Assembly: GCA_024347235.1 (NCBI GenBank)
Contig: AP025283.1
Location: 2,294,001-2,358,000, forward strand
DNA from: Aliamphritea spongicola
GTDB taxonomy: Bacteria; Pseudomonadota; Gammaproteobacteria; Pseudomonadales; Balneatricaceae
Direction: 5' to 3'
DNA length: 64,000 nucleotides
Shown: positions 1 through 9,781 of the stretch, piece after piece
Layout of the letters: each line of letters begins with the position of its first letter
Position numbering within the stretch: the first letter of the stretch is position 1
Position numbers and translations under genes: made by a program
Notes under the pieces: model-generated
The model's database searches: none
What the model was told of the DNA's origin: nothing
The model's input: only the letters and a program-made list of their open reading frames with translations

Positions 1-445
1 CCACGATTGCGATACCGATCATCACGGAAACAATGGCGATCCAGGTAGAACGACGGGTAACTTCACCGAGGAATATCCGGCTGAAAACCGCCGCCAGTGC
101 CGGTGCTGCGCTTAGAATTACAAAGGTATTGGCGATCGAGGTGTTCTTAATACTCAGCACCAGCGCTGAGGCGCTGCCGAGCATCAGAATGCCGGATAGC
201 ACGACTGGCCAGCCGCTTTCCCGAACGGCTTTAACCACACCACGTTCATCCCGCAGCTGGATGAATACTGGCATAGATATGGCTGTGAACAGGCCGAACA
301 GAAAGGCTGTATCAAAACCGCTTACCCCTGAAAAACGGATAAAGATCGGATCGAAACTCATCAGTAGTGCGCCGGCAAGGGCAATTAATATACCGCTGGC
401 GCGGGTGTTTCCTGCGGTAAGTTTTTGGGTGAGGGAATAGTTCAT
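1..445 (-). CDS. DMT (EamA) family transporter, N-terminal part, runs off window
   Basis: The reverse strand reads without a break from an ATG at 445 to the window edge, about 148 residues. The protein starts MNYSLTQKLTAGNTRASG and continues with at least four hydrophobic segments. Its opening pattern, LMSFDPIFIRFSGVSGFDTAF, followed later by NTSIANTFVILSAAPALAA, is typical of the first half of EamA-domain drug/metabolite transporters, which usually have ten membrane segments and about 290 residues. It probably exports a small metabolite. It is divergent from a TetR-type gene with two perfect inverted repeats between them, so repression by that regulator is likely. Substrate unknown. Confidence 0.8.
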   Translation of the reverse strand, partial: MNYSLTQKLTAGNTRASGILIALAGALLMSFDPIFIRFSGVSGFDTAFLFGLFTAISMPVFIQLRDERGVVKAVRESGWPVVLSGILMLGSASALVLSIKNTSIANTFVILSAAPALAAVFSRIFLGEVTRRSTWIAIVSVMIGIAIV

Positions 446-456
446 TGTTGTATCCT

Positions 457-488
457 TAATAAATCATACTGGCTGGTATGATTTATTA
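457..488. promoter_or_regulatory. Candidate TetR operator 1 (13-bp perfect inverted repeat)
   Basis: Arms TAATAAATCATAC (457-469) and GTATGATTTATTA (476-488) are exact reverse complements separated by six bases. The site lies 12 bases upstream of the exporter start codon, so a bound repressor would cover its promoter or leader. The core ATCATAC-N6-GTATGAT is repeated at 511-530. Confidence 0.75.
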
Positions 489-507
489 AGTTTGCAGGCT
501 TGTCAAG

Positions 508-533
508 AAAATCATACTATTAGGTATGATTTT
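508..533. promoter_or_regulatory. Candidate TetR operator 2 (10-bp perfect inverted repeat)
   Basis: Arms AAAATCATAC (508-517) and GTATGATTTT (524-533) with a six-base centre share the core of operator 1. The two dyad centres are 48 bases apart. The site is just upstream of the regulator start at 550, so it could serve autorepression. Confidence 0.75.
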
Positions 534-549
534 TGGTTGAGGCGGAATA

Positions 550-1149
550 ATGGGCAAAATCGAGCAGAATAAAGAGAAAAACGCCGGGCAATTTTGCAGG
601 CAGCGCAGGAGGTATTTCTGTCAGAGGGCTTTGTGCAGGCGGGGATGGATAAGATTGCCGCGCAGGCACAGGTGACCAAGCAGACGGTGTATCGCTATTT
701 CCCATCGAAAACCGAACTCTTTAAGGCGACACTGCAGTACATGGGGAAAGCTCTGAGCCGGATGTAATGGCCCATCTTACTGATCCGGATACTGAGCAGG
801 CGCTGCATAATTTTGCCCTAGGGTTCCTGCGTTTTCATATGACCGATGTTCACCTGGCGACTTTCAGGCTGCTGGTGGCAGAAGGTGGCAAAGCCCCGGA
901 AATGACCGCAACTTTCCGTGAAGTGGGCCCGGATGATACATCCGCAAGGCTGGAGGCGTTCTTCCGTGAGCGTATGGGGCTCAGCAACGCCGGGAGGGTT
1001 GTCCGGCTATGGACCGGTATGCTGTTGTCATTAAGAGGGGCGTGCTGATGGGGATGGCGCGCCCGGATGATGCTGAGATTGAGCAGCATGCCCGAAGCGC
1101 GACGGAATTTATGCTGGCAGCGGTGGCTGCTGAGCGTGCCGGAAATTGA
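550..1149 (+). CDS. TetR/AcrR family transcriptional regulator (three frame breaks)
   Basis: Starts MGKIEQNKEKNAG. After restoring a G near 575 the helix-turn-helix reads AGMDKIAAQAQVTKQTVYRYF, a standard TetR N-terminus in which the KQTVYRYF helix contacts DNA. Restoring a C near 752 joins this to the ligand-binding half starting around MAHLTDPDTEQALHNFALGF, and restoring a G near 1035 gives the end ARSATEFMLAAVAAERAGN with a stop at 1147-1149. The rebuilt length is about 200 residues, normal for the family. It is divergent from the EamA exporter and flanked by two matching palindromes, so it is probably the local ligand-responsive repressor. Confidence 0.82.
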
Positions 1150-1161
1150 CCGGTTTTGGCT

Positions 1162-1190
1162 AAAAAGCCTGCTGACGGTTGTCAGCAGGC
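1162..1190 (-). terminator. Rho-independent terminator of the ABC exporter gene
   Basis: A perfect 10-bp stem (GCCTGCTGAC at 1167-1176, GTCAGCAGGC at 1181-1190) with a four-base loop is followed, on the minus strand, by TTTTT (1166-1162). It sits 14 bases past the stop codon of the minus-strand ABC gene and also separates it from the convergent TetR gene. Confidence 0.85.
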
Positions 1191-1203
1191 CTGCAGCAAG
1201 AGA

Positions 1204-3032
1204 TCAGTCTTCGCCGAGAAAGTCGCCGCTCTGGTGTGCCCATAGCTGGGCGTAGATGCCGCCTTTATCAAGTAGTTCCTGATGGCTGCCTTCTTCAACG
1301 ATGCGGCCTTTATCCAGCACGATGAGCCGGTCCATTGCCGCGATGGTTGAGAGGCGGTGGGCAATGGCGATTACCGTTTTGTTCTCCATCAGACGGGTAA
1401 GGTTCTGCTGAATGGCCGCTTCTACTTCTGAGTCCAGCGCGGAAGTGGCTTCATCCAGCAGCAGAATAGGCGCATCTTTCAGCAGTACCCGGGCAATGGC
1501 GATCCGCTGGCGCTGACCACCGGAGAGTTTTACGCCCCGTTCACCTACCTGAGCATCGTAGCCGGTACCGCCCTTCGGATCGCTCAGGCTGTCGATGAAC
1601 TGGTCAGCCTGGGCTTGCGCGGTAGCGGCACGCATATCTTCTTCACTGGCGTCCGGGCGGCCATACATGATGTTTTCCCGGATGCTGCGATGTAGCAGGG
1701 AGGTATCCTGTGTAACCATGCCCAGATGACTGCGCAGACTTTCCTGACTGACGTCGGTAATGTCGGTACCGTCGATGGTGATTTTACCGGCATCCAGATC
1801 GTAAAAACGCATCAGTAGGTTAACCAGGGTGGACTTGCCTGCACCGGAGCGGCCCACTAAGCCGACCTTTTCGCCCGGGCGGATGCGCAGGTTCATGGCT
1901 TCGATTAAGGGGATGTCCTCGCCGTAATTAAAGCTGATGTTGTTAAAGTGGATTTCACCACTGCTAACCTGCAGTGCCGGGGCATTGGGTTTGTCCTGTA
2001 CACTTTGTGGCTGAGCCAGGCTGGACATGCCATCTGCAACGGTACCGATGTTTTCGAACAGGTTGCTGACTTCCCACATGATCCACTGGGACATGCCGTT
2101 GAGGCGCAGCGCCAGGCTGACTGCAATAGCGATTGCACCGGCGGTAATGGCGTTGTCATTCCACAGATACAGTGACAGGGCGGTGATGCTGAAGACCAGA
2201 AAGTAGTTATTGATCTGCACCAGAACATTCAGCTTGGTGACCAGTCGCATTTGCCGGTAAACCGTATCCAGGAAGCCCTGCATGCTGTCTTTGGCGTAAG
2301 CTTCTTCCCGGTCCGTATGGGAGAATAATTTCACGGTAGCGATGTTGGTATAGCTGTCGACCACGGCGCCGGTCATCATTGAGCGGGCGTCTGCCTGCTC
2401 CGTGGAAACCTTCTGTAAGCGGGGCAGAAAATACTTCTGAATGGCCACATAGCACACCAGCCACAACATCATCGGCAGCAACAATAACAGGTCTGCCTGG
2501 GCGATTAGTACCATCAGCGATGTGAAATAAACTATAATATAAACAAAGACATCCAGCACCTTTGTGATGCTTTCTCTTAATGCCAGAGAGGTTTGCATAA
2601 CCTTGGTGGCGATGCGTCCGGCGAAGTCATTCTGATAAAACGCGATGCTTTGTTTCAGCAGGTAACGGTGCATGGACCAGCGGATGGCCATGGGGTAATT
2701 GCCGAGAATGCCCTGGTGGATGATCGCTGAATGGAAGAAGACCAGCAGGGGTAAAACCACCATCAGCAGGATGCCCATCAGGGTCAGATGGGTACCGTGC
2801 TCGGCCAGAATTTCGGCGGTGCTTTTGCTGGCGATCCAGTCAACCAGATCCCCATAAAGCCAAACAGGATCACTTCACTGATGGCCAGTGAAGCGGTCAG
2901 TAATGTCATCAGCAGTAGCTGAGGTTCAGCACCGCGGGTGTAGTAGCGGCAAAAGGCAAACAGTTTGTCAGGCGGTTGCCGGTCGCCATGATCGGGAAAG
3001 GGAGCGATCAGTCCTTCGAAAAACTTCAGCAC
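1204..3032 (-). CDS. ABC exporter, fused permease-ATPase (one frame break)
   Basis: A half-transporter of about 610 residues with an N-terminal six-helix membrane domain and a C-terminal nucleotide-binding domain. Seen directly: Walker A GRSGAGKST, signature LSGGQRQRIAIARVL, Walker B ILLLDEATSALD and the H-loop AHRLSTI. The layout and the length of the linker fit the MsbA/multidrug (ABC-B) group. The first about 60 residues (MLKFFEGLIAPFPDH...) are in another frame, joined by restoring one G at about 2855 (GFMGDLVDWIASKS). The substrate cannot be told from sequence: lipid or drug export are both possible. No partner half-transporter is adjacent, so it is probably a homodimer. Confidence 0.9.
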
Positions 3033-3086
3033 AGAGTGTAGCCTGTAAAATATGTCTGATTAGCGGCGGCTCTGCACTGAGAGCCG

Positions 3087-4303
3087 TCATTCCACGAGCG
3101 CAGATGTTATGCGAATCGGGCCTTCGAGGGTTCGGTGAACCGGGCATTTATCAGCGATTTCCAGCAAACGCTGGCGCTGCTCCGGGGTCAGGTCGCCCTT
3201 AAGGTCGATCATACGTTCGATGACATCAATACGCGGGTTGTTTTCCTCTGCCGCCTGGCAGTCGCTGCAATGCTGGCGGTAGTGCTTAAGGCTGACGTTT
3301 ACGGCGTCCAGCGGCAGATTTTTGTGGTTGGCGTACATGCGTATTGTCATCGACGTGCAACTGCCAAGCGCAGATAATAATTGTTCGTAAGGGTCAGGGC
3401 CAGCATTACCGCCACCGACATTAACCGGTTCGTCGCTCAGCCATTGGTGATGGTCGGTATGAACCACTCTCAGGAACTGTTTATTGCCTTCACGGATCAG
3501 TACTTCACCTTTTTCGATCTGTTCAGCCGGCGCATCCGGTAATGGTGTTGAATCCAGATATTTTTCTGACCAGCTGCTGATGATGGATGCCGCATAAGCT
3601 GCATCGGCTTTGTCTGTGAGCAGATGATCGGCGGTATCCAGGGTAATAAAGCTCTTCGGATGCTTTGCCCGGCGGTAGATATGCTCTGCCTGCTGAATCG
3701 ATACGGTGGTATCCAGCGGGGAGTGCATCACCAGCAGGGGACACGCAGCTGCTCGATGTCATCATTGGTGTTGCGTATGTCGTCGAGAAACTGTTTTTCA
3801 ATGGTGAAGTTGCGGCCGCCCAGGCTGACATCGGCTTTGCCCTGGGTGTCGATTTCTTCAACATGGGCAGCAAACTGTTTCTCCACATGGGCGGCATCCG
3901 CCGGTGCGCCGATGGTGGCGACAGCGGCAACTTCCGGAATCCGGTTGGCTGCTGAAAGGACTGCCCGGCCACCCAGGCTGTGACCGATGAGTAATGCTGG
4001 CGCCTGATGGTTTTCCCGCAGGTAATCAGCAGCGGCGACCAGATCATTCACATTGGATGAAAAATTAGTGTTGGAGAAGTCCCCGTCACTGCCGCCAAGG
4101 CCGGTGAAGTCAAAGCGCAGAACTGAGAAACCCAGTGATACCAGGCTCTGGGAGATTCGGGTGGCGGCGAGGACATTTTTGCCGCAGGTGAAACAGTGGG
4201 CAAACAGGGCGCAGCCCCGGGAGTTTACTTCGGGTGTTTCAAGTAATCCGGCCAGCTGATGGCCGTTACTGGTAAAGGTGACTTTCTGGCGTTGGGCAGG
4301 CAT
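3087..4303 (-). CDS. Fused alpha/beta hydrolase - OsmC family protein (one frame break)
   Basis: The first about 250 residues form an alpha/beta hydrolase with the nucleophile elbow GHSLGG and catalytic-acid/histidine regions near SPLDTTVS and DTADHLL. The last about 150 residues are an OsmC/YhfA domain with [13 protein letters not shown] and the second redox cysteine in [12 protein letters not shown]. OsmC-type proteins reduce organic hydroperoxides, and the hydrolase half may act on a related ester. The two halves are joined by restoring one C at about 3740 ([12 protein letters not shown]). Fusions of this architecture are known in proteobacteria. It lies next to ahpF/ahpC on the same strand, which fits a role in oxidative stress. 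Confidence 0.88.
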
Positions 4304-4430
4304 GTGTAATTCCTTATCAGTCAGACAGTTTAGAATATGACCGGTTTTGTTGGCCGTTGTTCCTGTGCTTCATTTTAGCTATGCGCGCAGTGTGCTGATT
4401 TCGTGGGGAAGTGAGGTGTTGTGTCAGAAG

Positions 4431-4492
4431 AAAAAGGCCCTCCCGCCCACAGGTCCATGGCCGTGGAAACCCGTGAGCAGGAGGGGGCCTTT
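4431..4492 (-). terminator. Terminator downstream of ahpF
   Basis: Long imperfect stem: GGAGGGGGCCTTTG (4480-4493) pairs with AAAGGCCCTCC (4433-4443), with a secondary small hairpin in the loop. On the minus strand the stem runs into TTTTTC. It begins about 18 bases after the ahpF stop. Confidence 0.7.
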
Positions 4493-4509
4493 GTTCGCTG
4501 TGGCAGTGA

Positions 4510-6092
4510 TCAGGCCACTGCTTCCAGTTCCTGATCTGCACTGCTGCGGATCAGATGATCAAACGCGCCAAGGGAGGCCGTTGCACCGGAGCCCATCGCA
4601 ATGATGATTTGCTTGTAGGCGGCATCGGTGACATCGCCAGCAGCAAAGACGCCCGGAACTGAGGTCTGACCCCGGTTGTCAACGGGGATCTCGCCCCGGT
4701 CGGTCAGGGCAATGCTGTCGCCCAGCCATTCGGTATTCGGCATCAGGCCGATCTGAACAAAGATACCGGCCACGTTCAGCTGGTTTAGCTGGCCGTTGGT
4801 GCGGTCTTCCCAGGTCAGCCCGGTTACCCGGTTGCCGTCGCCCAGTACTTCAGTGGTCATAGCGCTGCTGATAATGTCGATATTCGCCATCGAGCGGGCT
4901 TTGCGCTGCAGGACTTCATCCGCCCGCAGGGTGTCGGCAAATTCCAGCACGGTGACATGCTCAACAATGCCAGCAAGATCAATTGCGGCTTCAATGCCGG
5001 AGTTACCGCCGCCGATGACGGCCACTTTTTACCTTTAAACAACGGGCCGTCGCAGTGCGGGCAGTAAGCGACACCTTTACCGCGATAGGTCTGTTCGCCG
5101 GGTACGTTCATTTCTCTCCAGCGTGCGCCGGTGGAAATGATCACCGATTTACTCTGCAGGCTGGCGCCGTTCTTAAGCTCGACGCTGATGCCGTTGCCGG
5201 TTTGGGTTAGCCGCTGGCCAGCTGGCCGGTCATGATATCGACTTCGTAATCTTTAACGTGGGCCTCAAGGTTCGCGACCAGTTTAGGCCCTTCGGTTTCG
5301 CTGACGGAAATAAAGTTTTCAATGGCCATGGTGTCCAGTACCTGACCACCAAAGCGGTCTGCCACGATACCGGTTCGGATGCCTTTACGGGCCGCGTAAA
5401 TGGCGGCAGATGCGCCTGCCGGGCCGCCACCGACGATCAGTACGTCGTAAGGATCTTTGGCATTCAGGGCGTCTGCCTGCTTTTCTGCGGCACTGTCATC
5501 CAGCTTGTCGACGATATCGTCAGCGGTCATGCGTCCCTGGCCGAACAGTTCGCCATTCAGGTAAATGCTGGGTACCGCCATGACGTTTTTGCTGTCCACT
5601 TCCTGCTGGAACAGCGCACCGTCAATCATGGTGTGCTTAATATTCGGATTCAGCAGGGCCATCAGGTTCAGGGCCTGCACCGTTTCCGGGCAGCTCTGGC
5701 AGGACAGGGATACATAGGTTTCAAAATTACGTTCCCTGGCAGGTTCCGAATCTGCTCCAGCAGTGCTTCATCTACTTTTGGCGGATGGCCACCGGCGTAG
5801 AGCAGCGCCAGTACCAGTGAGTTGAATTCATGGCCCATCGGTACGCCTGCAAAGGTTACCCGTGGTGCTTCACCGGCCAGCGCAATGCTCATGCTGGGGT
5901 GCGGTCCTGTGAAATCGCTTCCTGTAATGTAATGTGCTCAGACAGGCTGCTGATTTCAGTGGCCAGTGTCAGTAATTCCTGAGATTTGGCCTGACGCTCC
6001 GCAGAGGTATCCGTAGCAACCGTAATCTCAATGGGACGCACGATGTTTTGCAGGTAAGTGTTCAGTTGTGATTTGAGGTTTGCATCTAACAT
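4510..6092 (-). CDS. ahpF: Alkyl hydroperoxide reductase subunit F (four frame breaks)
   Basis: NADH-dependent flavoprotein that re-reduces AhpC. Order seen: N-terminal thioredoxin-like domain ([15 protein letters not shown]..., redox pair in [10 protein letters not shown]), FAD-binding [17 protein letters not shown], active-site CPHCDGP, NADH-binding [17 protein letters not shown], and the C-terminal FAD contact [10 protein letters not shown]. About 527 residues after repair, close to the usual 520-530. Frames change near 5889, 5735, 5218 and 5030, each cured by one added base. The start at 6092 is preceded by AAGGA. It follows ahpC by 91 bases on the same strand, with a strong hairpin between them. 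Confidence 0.95.
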
Positions 6093-6143
6093 GTGTGATT
6101 CCTTATCCGGTCTGGCTGAGACCATATGCAAAGTGATATCGGA

Positions 6144-6168
6144 GCAGTGCCGCTTTATGCGGCACTGC
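6144..6168 (-). promoter_or_regulatory. ahpC-ahpF intergenic hairpin
   Basis: Perfect 10-bp stem GCAGTGCCGC/GCGGCACTGC with loop TTTAT, without a following U-run. It lies 16 bases after the ahpC stop. It probably acts as a 3' stabiliser or partial attenuator, giving more AhpC than AhpF. That function is inferred. Confidence 0.55.
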
Positions 6169-6183
6169 GGGTGGTCAGGCGGC

Positions 6184-6753
6184 TCAGATTTTGCCGACCA
6201 GATCCAGTGAAGGGGCCAGCGTGGCTTCGCCTTCTTTCCATTTGGCCGGGCATACTTCACCCGGGTGTGCCGCGATGTACTGTGCAGCTTTGATCTTGCG
6301 CAGCAGTTCAGAAGCATCGCGGCCGATGGCGCCGGCATTGATTTCGATGATCTGGATCTTGCCTTCCGGGTTGATCACGAAGGTGCCGCGCTCCGCCAGA
6401 CCATCTTCTTCGATCATTACACCGAAGTTGCGGGTGATTGTGCCGGTCGGGTCACCGATCATCGGGTAGTTAATCTTGCGAATACTGTCCGACGTGTCGT
6501 GCCATGCTTTGTGGGTGAAGTGTGTATCGGTTGATACTGAGTACACTTCAACGCCCATGCTTTGCAGTTCTGCGTAGTGGTCTGCTAAATCTTCCAGTTC
6601 CGTTGGGCATACAAATGTAAAGTCGGCCGGGTAGAAGAACACCACAGACCATTTACCTTTCAGGTCAGCGTCGGATACCGGAACAAATTCACCGGCTTTG
6701 AAGGCTGTTGCCTGGAAAGGTTTTACTTCTGTATTGATCAGCGAGTGGGACAT
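6184..6753 (-). CDS. ahpC: Alkyl hydroperoxide reductase subunit C (2-Cys peroxiredoxin)
   Basis: Intact 189-residue protein starting [18 protein letters not shown]. The peroxidatic cysteine is in [14 protein letters not shown] and the resolving cysteine in [12 protein letters not shown] near the C-terminus, the classic AhpC pattern. It reduces hydrogen peroxide and organic hydroperoxides in the cytoplasm using AhpF as electron donor. An AAGGAGAG ribosome site precedes the ATG. It is the first gene of the ahpCF operon. It is among the few frames in this window without an indel. Confidence 0.97.
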   Translation of the reverse strand: MSHSLINTEVKPFQATAFKAGEFVPVSDADLKGKWSVVFFYPADFTFVCPTELEDLADHYAELQSMGVEVYSVSTDTHFTHKAWHDTSDSIRKINYPMIGDPTGTITRNFGVMIEEDGLAERGTFVINPEGKIQIIEINAGAIGRDASELLRKIKAAQYIAAHPGEVCPAKWKEGEATLAPSLDLVGKI

Positions 6754-7054
6754 GTAACTCTCCTTAAGTGTGCAATTGATTTGCTGTTTCGTAACCTTGA
6801 GAGATATTAAGAAATTAAATTAATTAATTATAATTGATAGTTTTTACGGTTCTTATAGGTTTTTGTAATCGTAAGTTGTTGATAAATAACGGCTATTGGC
6901 TCGATAGGGAAAGGCTAATTATGTGAGAGGGTGTGATGTGGAGAGTGATATGACCCGATGAGCTTAAATTGTGAGGTGCTTTATAAGGAAGCGTATGCAG
7001 GCGACGGCGTTATGCCGGTCACCTGCGAAATGCCTGGTGCTGTAAAAGGTGTAC
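6754..7054. other. Intergenic region upstream of ahpC
   Basis: About 300 bases without a gene, holding the ahpC promoter and the 3' flank of the MocR gene. Bases 6785-6850 are very AT-rich (TTAATTAATTATAATT). ATAG and TTATAG tetrads occur near 6837 and 6854, but their spacing does not match the OxyR consensus, so no operator is called. Confidence 0.4.
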
Positions 7055-8470
7055 TCAGATGATACTCCAGTCGGCATCCTGTCCGGAGTCTTCCAGGCAC
7101 TCTCTGATGATTTCCAGCCCGCGGATGAAATCTTCTGTATTAACTGAACCGGCCAGGCTGATGCGAATTGCATGGGCCGGCGGGGTGCTGTCCATACAGA
7201 ACGCTTTGGCCGGGGCAATTTCAACATGGTGGTTTTTCAGGCTGCTGGCTAAACGGTCGGCGCTGATATGTTCCGGAAGCGCCAGCCAGATATGGTAGCC
7301 CGGTGCATGACCGCTGATTGTGTAGCCGCCAAGAATTTTCTGGCACAGGCTAAAACGGTGTTCCAGTTCGGCAATCTGCTTGTCCAGTAAGCGTTTTGCT
7401 GAACCATGCAGAATCATGTCGCAGGCAAGACTGCTGAGAAAGGGGGATACCATCCAGTACTGACTCTGCTGGGCGACCACCATTTTCCGGTAATTGCGTC
7501 CTGATGCGAGCAGGGTTCCCAGCCGTAATCCGCCGGCCAAGATCTTGGAGAAACTGAACAAATAAATACAGTGTTCCGGTGCCAGTGAATACAGTGAAGG
7601 CAGGCCGTTTGCTGGCATGTGCAGGGCCCCATCTTCAATGATCAGAAAGTTGTGCTTCCGGGCCAGTTCAGCCAGACGTTCCCGGCGGGGCAGGCTCATT
7701 ACTGCGGTGGTCGGGTTGTCATATTCAGGGGTGATATATACGGCGCTGACGGTTTGTTGCCCGAGCAGTGTTTCCAGGTCATCAATATTCAGGCCATCTG
7801 CGTCCTGACCGACTGTCGTCAGCGTCCGGCCCAAAAGATGAGCTGCCTGTTTGACGCCAGGGTAAGCTTGCTGGCCGGTGACAATTACGTCTCCGGTATT
7901 CAGCAGGTATTGCAGTATAAGGTGCAGGCCCTGCTGGGCGCCGGATGTCAGCAGCATGTCGTGGGTGTTGGCGGGGATGCCCAGTTCATTCATAAAGCGG
8001 GCGATAATGTCCAGCTGCGGCTGGATGATGTGCTCTGGTGCCTGGTAGCTTGTCATCAGGTTGAGTCGCTGTATCTGATGGGCCAGCCGGCCCATGGCGT
8101 TGCTCAGTTCTGTGCCGCGCTCCTCCAGTAACAGCTGTTCATTCAGGCTTAAATCAATTGTATTGCTATTGGGTGGTATGAATGTTTCACCGAGTGTGGA
8201 TTCTTCGTTAACGGACTGGCGCCATTTGACGTAAGTACCACTGCCTACCCGGGAATATACCAGCTGACGACTTTCAAGCTCAGAGTAGGCTTTCTTGACG
8301 GTATCAAGTGCAACACCAAGATGCTCGGCCAGTAATCGCAAGGCTGGCAGGCGTTCATTGTAGATGTACTCATTGCTTTTAATCAGTGCTTCGAACTGAT
8401 TGGCGACAGCCATATAGATGGGGTAGGTATTATTCGGGGCAATAGCGATCTTATCAATTTTGTTTGTCAT
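7055..8470 (-). CDS. MocR-type regulator (GntR HTH fused to PLP aminotransferase fold)
   Basis: Intact. I place the start at 8470 (MTNKIDKIAIAPNNTYPIYM), giving 471 residues; an upstream in-frame ATG at 8554 would add a low-complexity N-rich stretch and would cover the repeated sequence at 8472-8530. Residues about 1-85 are a GntR winged helix (NERLPALRLLAEHLGVALDTVKKAYSELES). The rest is an aminotransferase class I fold with the PLP lysine in FSFSKILAGGLRLG and the aspartate/tyrosine pocket in VYITPEYDNPTT. MocR proteins sense PLP or an amino compound. Likely target: its own promoter or the divergent DMT transporter. Confidence 0.88.
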   Translation of the reverse strand: MTNKIDKIAIAPNNTYPIYMAVANQFEALIKSNEYIYNERLPALRLLAEHLGVALDTVKKAYSELESRQLVYSRVGSGTYVKWRQSVNEESTLGETFIPPNSNTIDLSLNEQLLLEERGTELSNAMGRLAHQIQRLNLMTSYQAPEHIIQPQLDIIARFMNELGIPANTHDMLLTSGAQQGLHLILQYLLNTGDVIVTGQQAYPGVKQAAHLLGRTLTTVGQDADGLNIDDLETLLGQQTVSAVYITPEYDNPTTAVMSLPRRERLAELARKHNFLIIEDGALHMPANGLPSLYSLAPEHCIYLFSFSKILAGGLRLGTLLASGRNYRKMVVAQQSQYWMVSPFLSSLACDMILHGSAKRLLDKQIAELEHRFSLCQKILGGYTISGHAPGYHIWLALPEHISADRLASSLKNHHVEIAPAKAFCMDSTPPAHAIRISLAGSVNTEDFIRGLEIIRECLEDSGQDADWSII

Positions 8471-8817
8471 GATTGTGTTGCTTTTGTTATTATTTGTATG
8501 CATTATGCCTGAATTGTGTTGCTTTGGTATGGTTGTGCTGCAAGCGTAATGCATAGCGCCGGGTTACATCTATACGGAGTACGGCTTCACACTTCTGTCG
8601 GCGCACAGAACTGTGTTACTCAGTATAGAGTTAAAAGAGGGACCGGGATTTCCGCCCTCTGTATCCGTTACATAGTAACAAAGAGGTTTACAGAATTCAT
8701 CGCGGCAACCGTCCCGGATTCTGTCAGTTCATTTCAGTGACAGCCCCTAGGCCTGAAGCGTTATACACGCTCTTAAACAGAGTTTCCCGGGCTTAAATCA
8801 ATTAGCAGGTTAAGATT
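8471..8817. promoter_or_regulatory. Divergent control region with direct repeats at the MocR gene
   Basis: A 347-base gap between the MocR gene and the DMT transporter. ATTGTGTTGCTTT occurs at 8472-8484 and again at 8513-8525, 41 bases apart (about four helical turns), with a weaker copy TTGTGCTGC at 8533-8541. GCATTA (8500-8505) and TAATGC (8548-8553) form an inverted pair. Direct repeats several turns apart are the usual MocR operator form, so autoregulation is plausible. The remaining 8560-8817 shows no gene. Confidence 0.5.
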
Positions 8818-9781
8818 GTGAATTCACGGTTGGCTGGCGGGGTATTAGCGACCCTGGCGGCACTTTTCAACGGAACGGTTGGTGTTATCAGCGTTAATCT
8901 GTTTACAGCGGGGTTATCAGCGCAGGCGGTGGCTTTCTATAAATGTTTACTGGCACTGGCTGTGCTGGGGGCAGTGTTGCTGGTAAGCGGCCAGTGGCCA
9001 GCGGTGATCCGTTATTTGCAGGCTAAGTGGCGGCACGCAGCAGTTTGTGCCTTTTTGGTTTTTCATGCTCTACAACTTTGAGACTGCTGCCTATCAGTAT
9101 GTGAATGTGGCGGTGGTTGTGTTTTGTCTGTTCGGTACTTCCACAGTGACGACGTTTATCTTCAGTGCCGTGCTTGAAAAACGGGGCTGCGTGCCGCTGA
9201 TGTATTTTCAGTGGGGTGTCGCTACTGGGTTTGTCGCTGATTTTTCTGGATGTGGGCAGTATCGGCGTGGGCAGTTATGCCGGGATAGGCTACGGGTGTT
9301 GTCTGGCATCGGTTACGGGGTATTTCTGGTTTTATCTAAACGTTTTGAGCTGGGTGGCGGGCTGGTTGCGGTATTCGCACTGATGTTGTTTGGTGTGGCT
9401 TATCTTGCTGTGCCGTTCGCGCTGGCCGGTTTGAGCGTGCCTGCTGCTGACAGTCTGCCTGTTCTGTTATTACTGGCTGTGCTGCCAACCATTGGTGGCT
9501 TCTGGTGTACTGTGAAGGCGCTTACTTTGCTGAACAGTCAGTCTGTACAGCTGATCGAGCTGACTGAGCCGGTGTTTGCCATGGTGATTGGTTTTATGGT
9601 GTTGGGGCAGGTTACCACGTTGCTTCAGGCATTCGGCGGTGGGCTGATTTTGCTGGCGATTGCCGTTCATGAATGGTTGCAGCGCAGAGCTGCACAGGTA
9701 ACGGCTAACCATTTTACTGAATGCGAGGGAGAATGGAGTTTATCTTGCTGGCCGACCGGCCACAGGCGCGTCTTACTATAG
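8818..9781 (+). CDS. DMT (EamA) family transporter (about three frame breaks)
   Basis: GTG start at 8818 gives MNSRLAGGVLATLAALFNGTVGVISVNLF. Hydrophobic segments continue through all pieces and the second EamA repeat is clear at SVQLIELTEPVFAMVIGFMVLGQ. Frames change near 9050, 9235 and 9296. The rebuilt length of about 300-320 residues is normal for the family. Inner-membrane export of an amino acid or related metabolite is likely but unproven. The end overlaps the next gene by up to 60 bases; a further missed base near the 3' end could shorten it. It is divergent from a MocR regulator. Confidence 0.8.

Noticed and set aside
3067..3084. Terminator after the hydrolase-OsmC gene (GGCTCT/AGAGCC)
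   Set aside because: Only a six-base stem and no T-run on either strand.
6785..6870. OxyR site upstream of ahpC
   Set aside because: ATAG-like tetrads are present but their spacing does not fit the four-element OxyR pattern.
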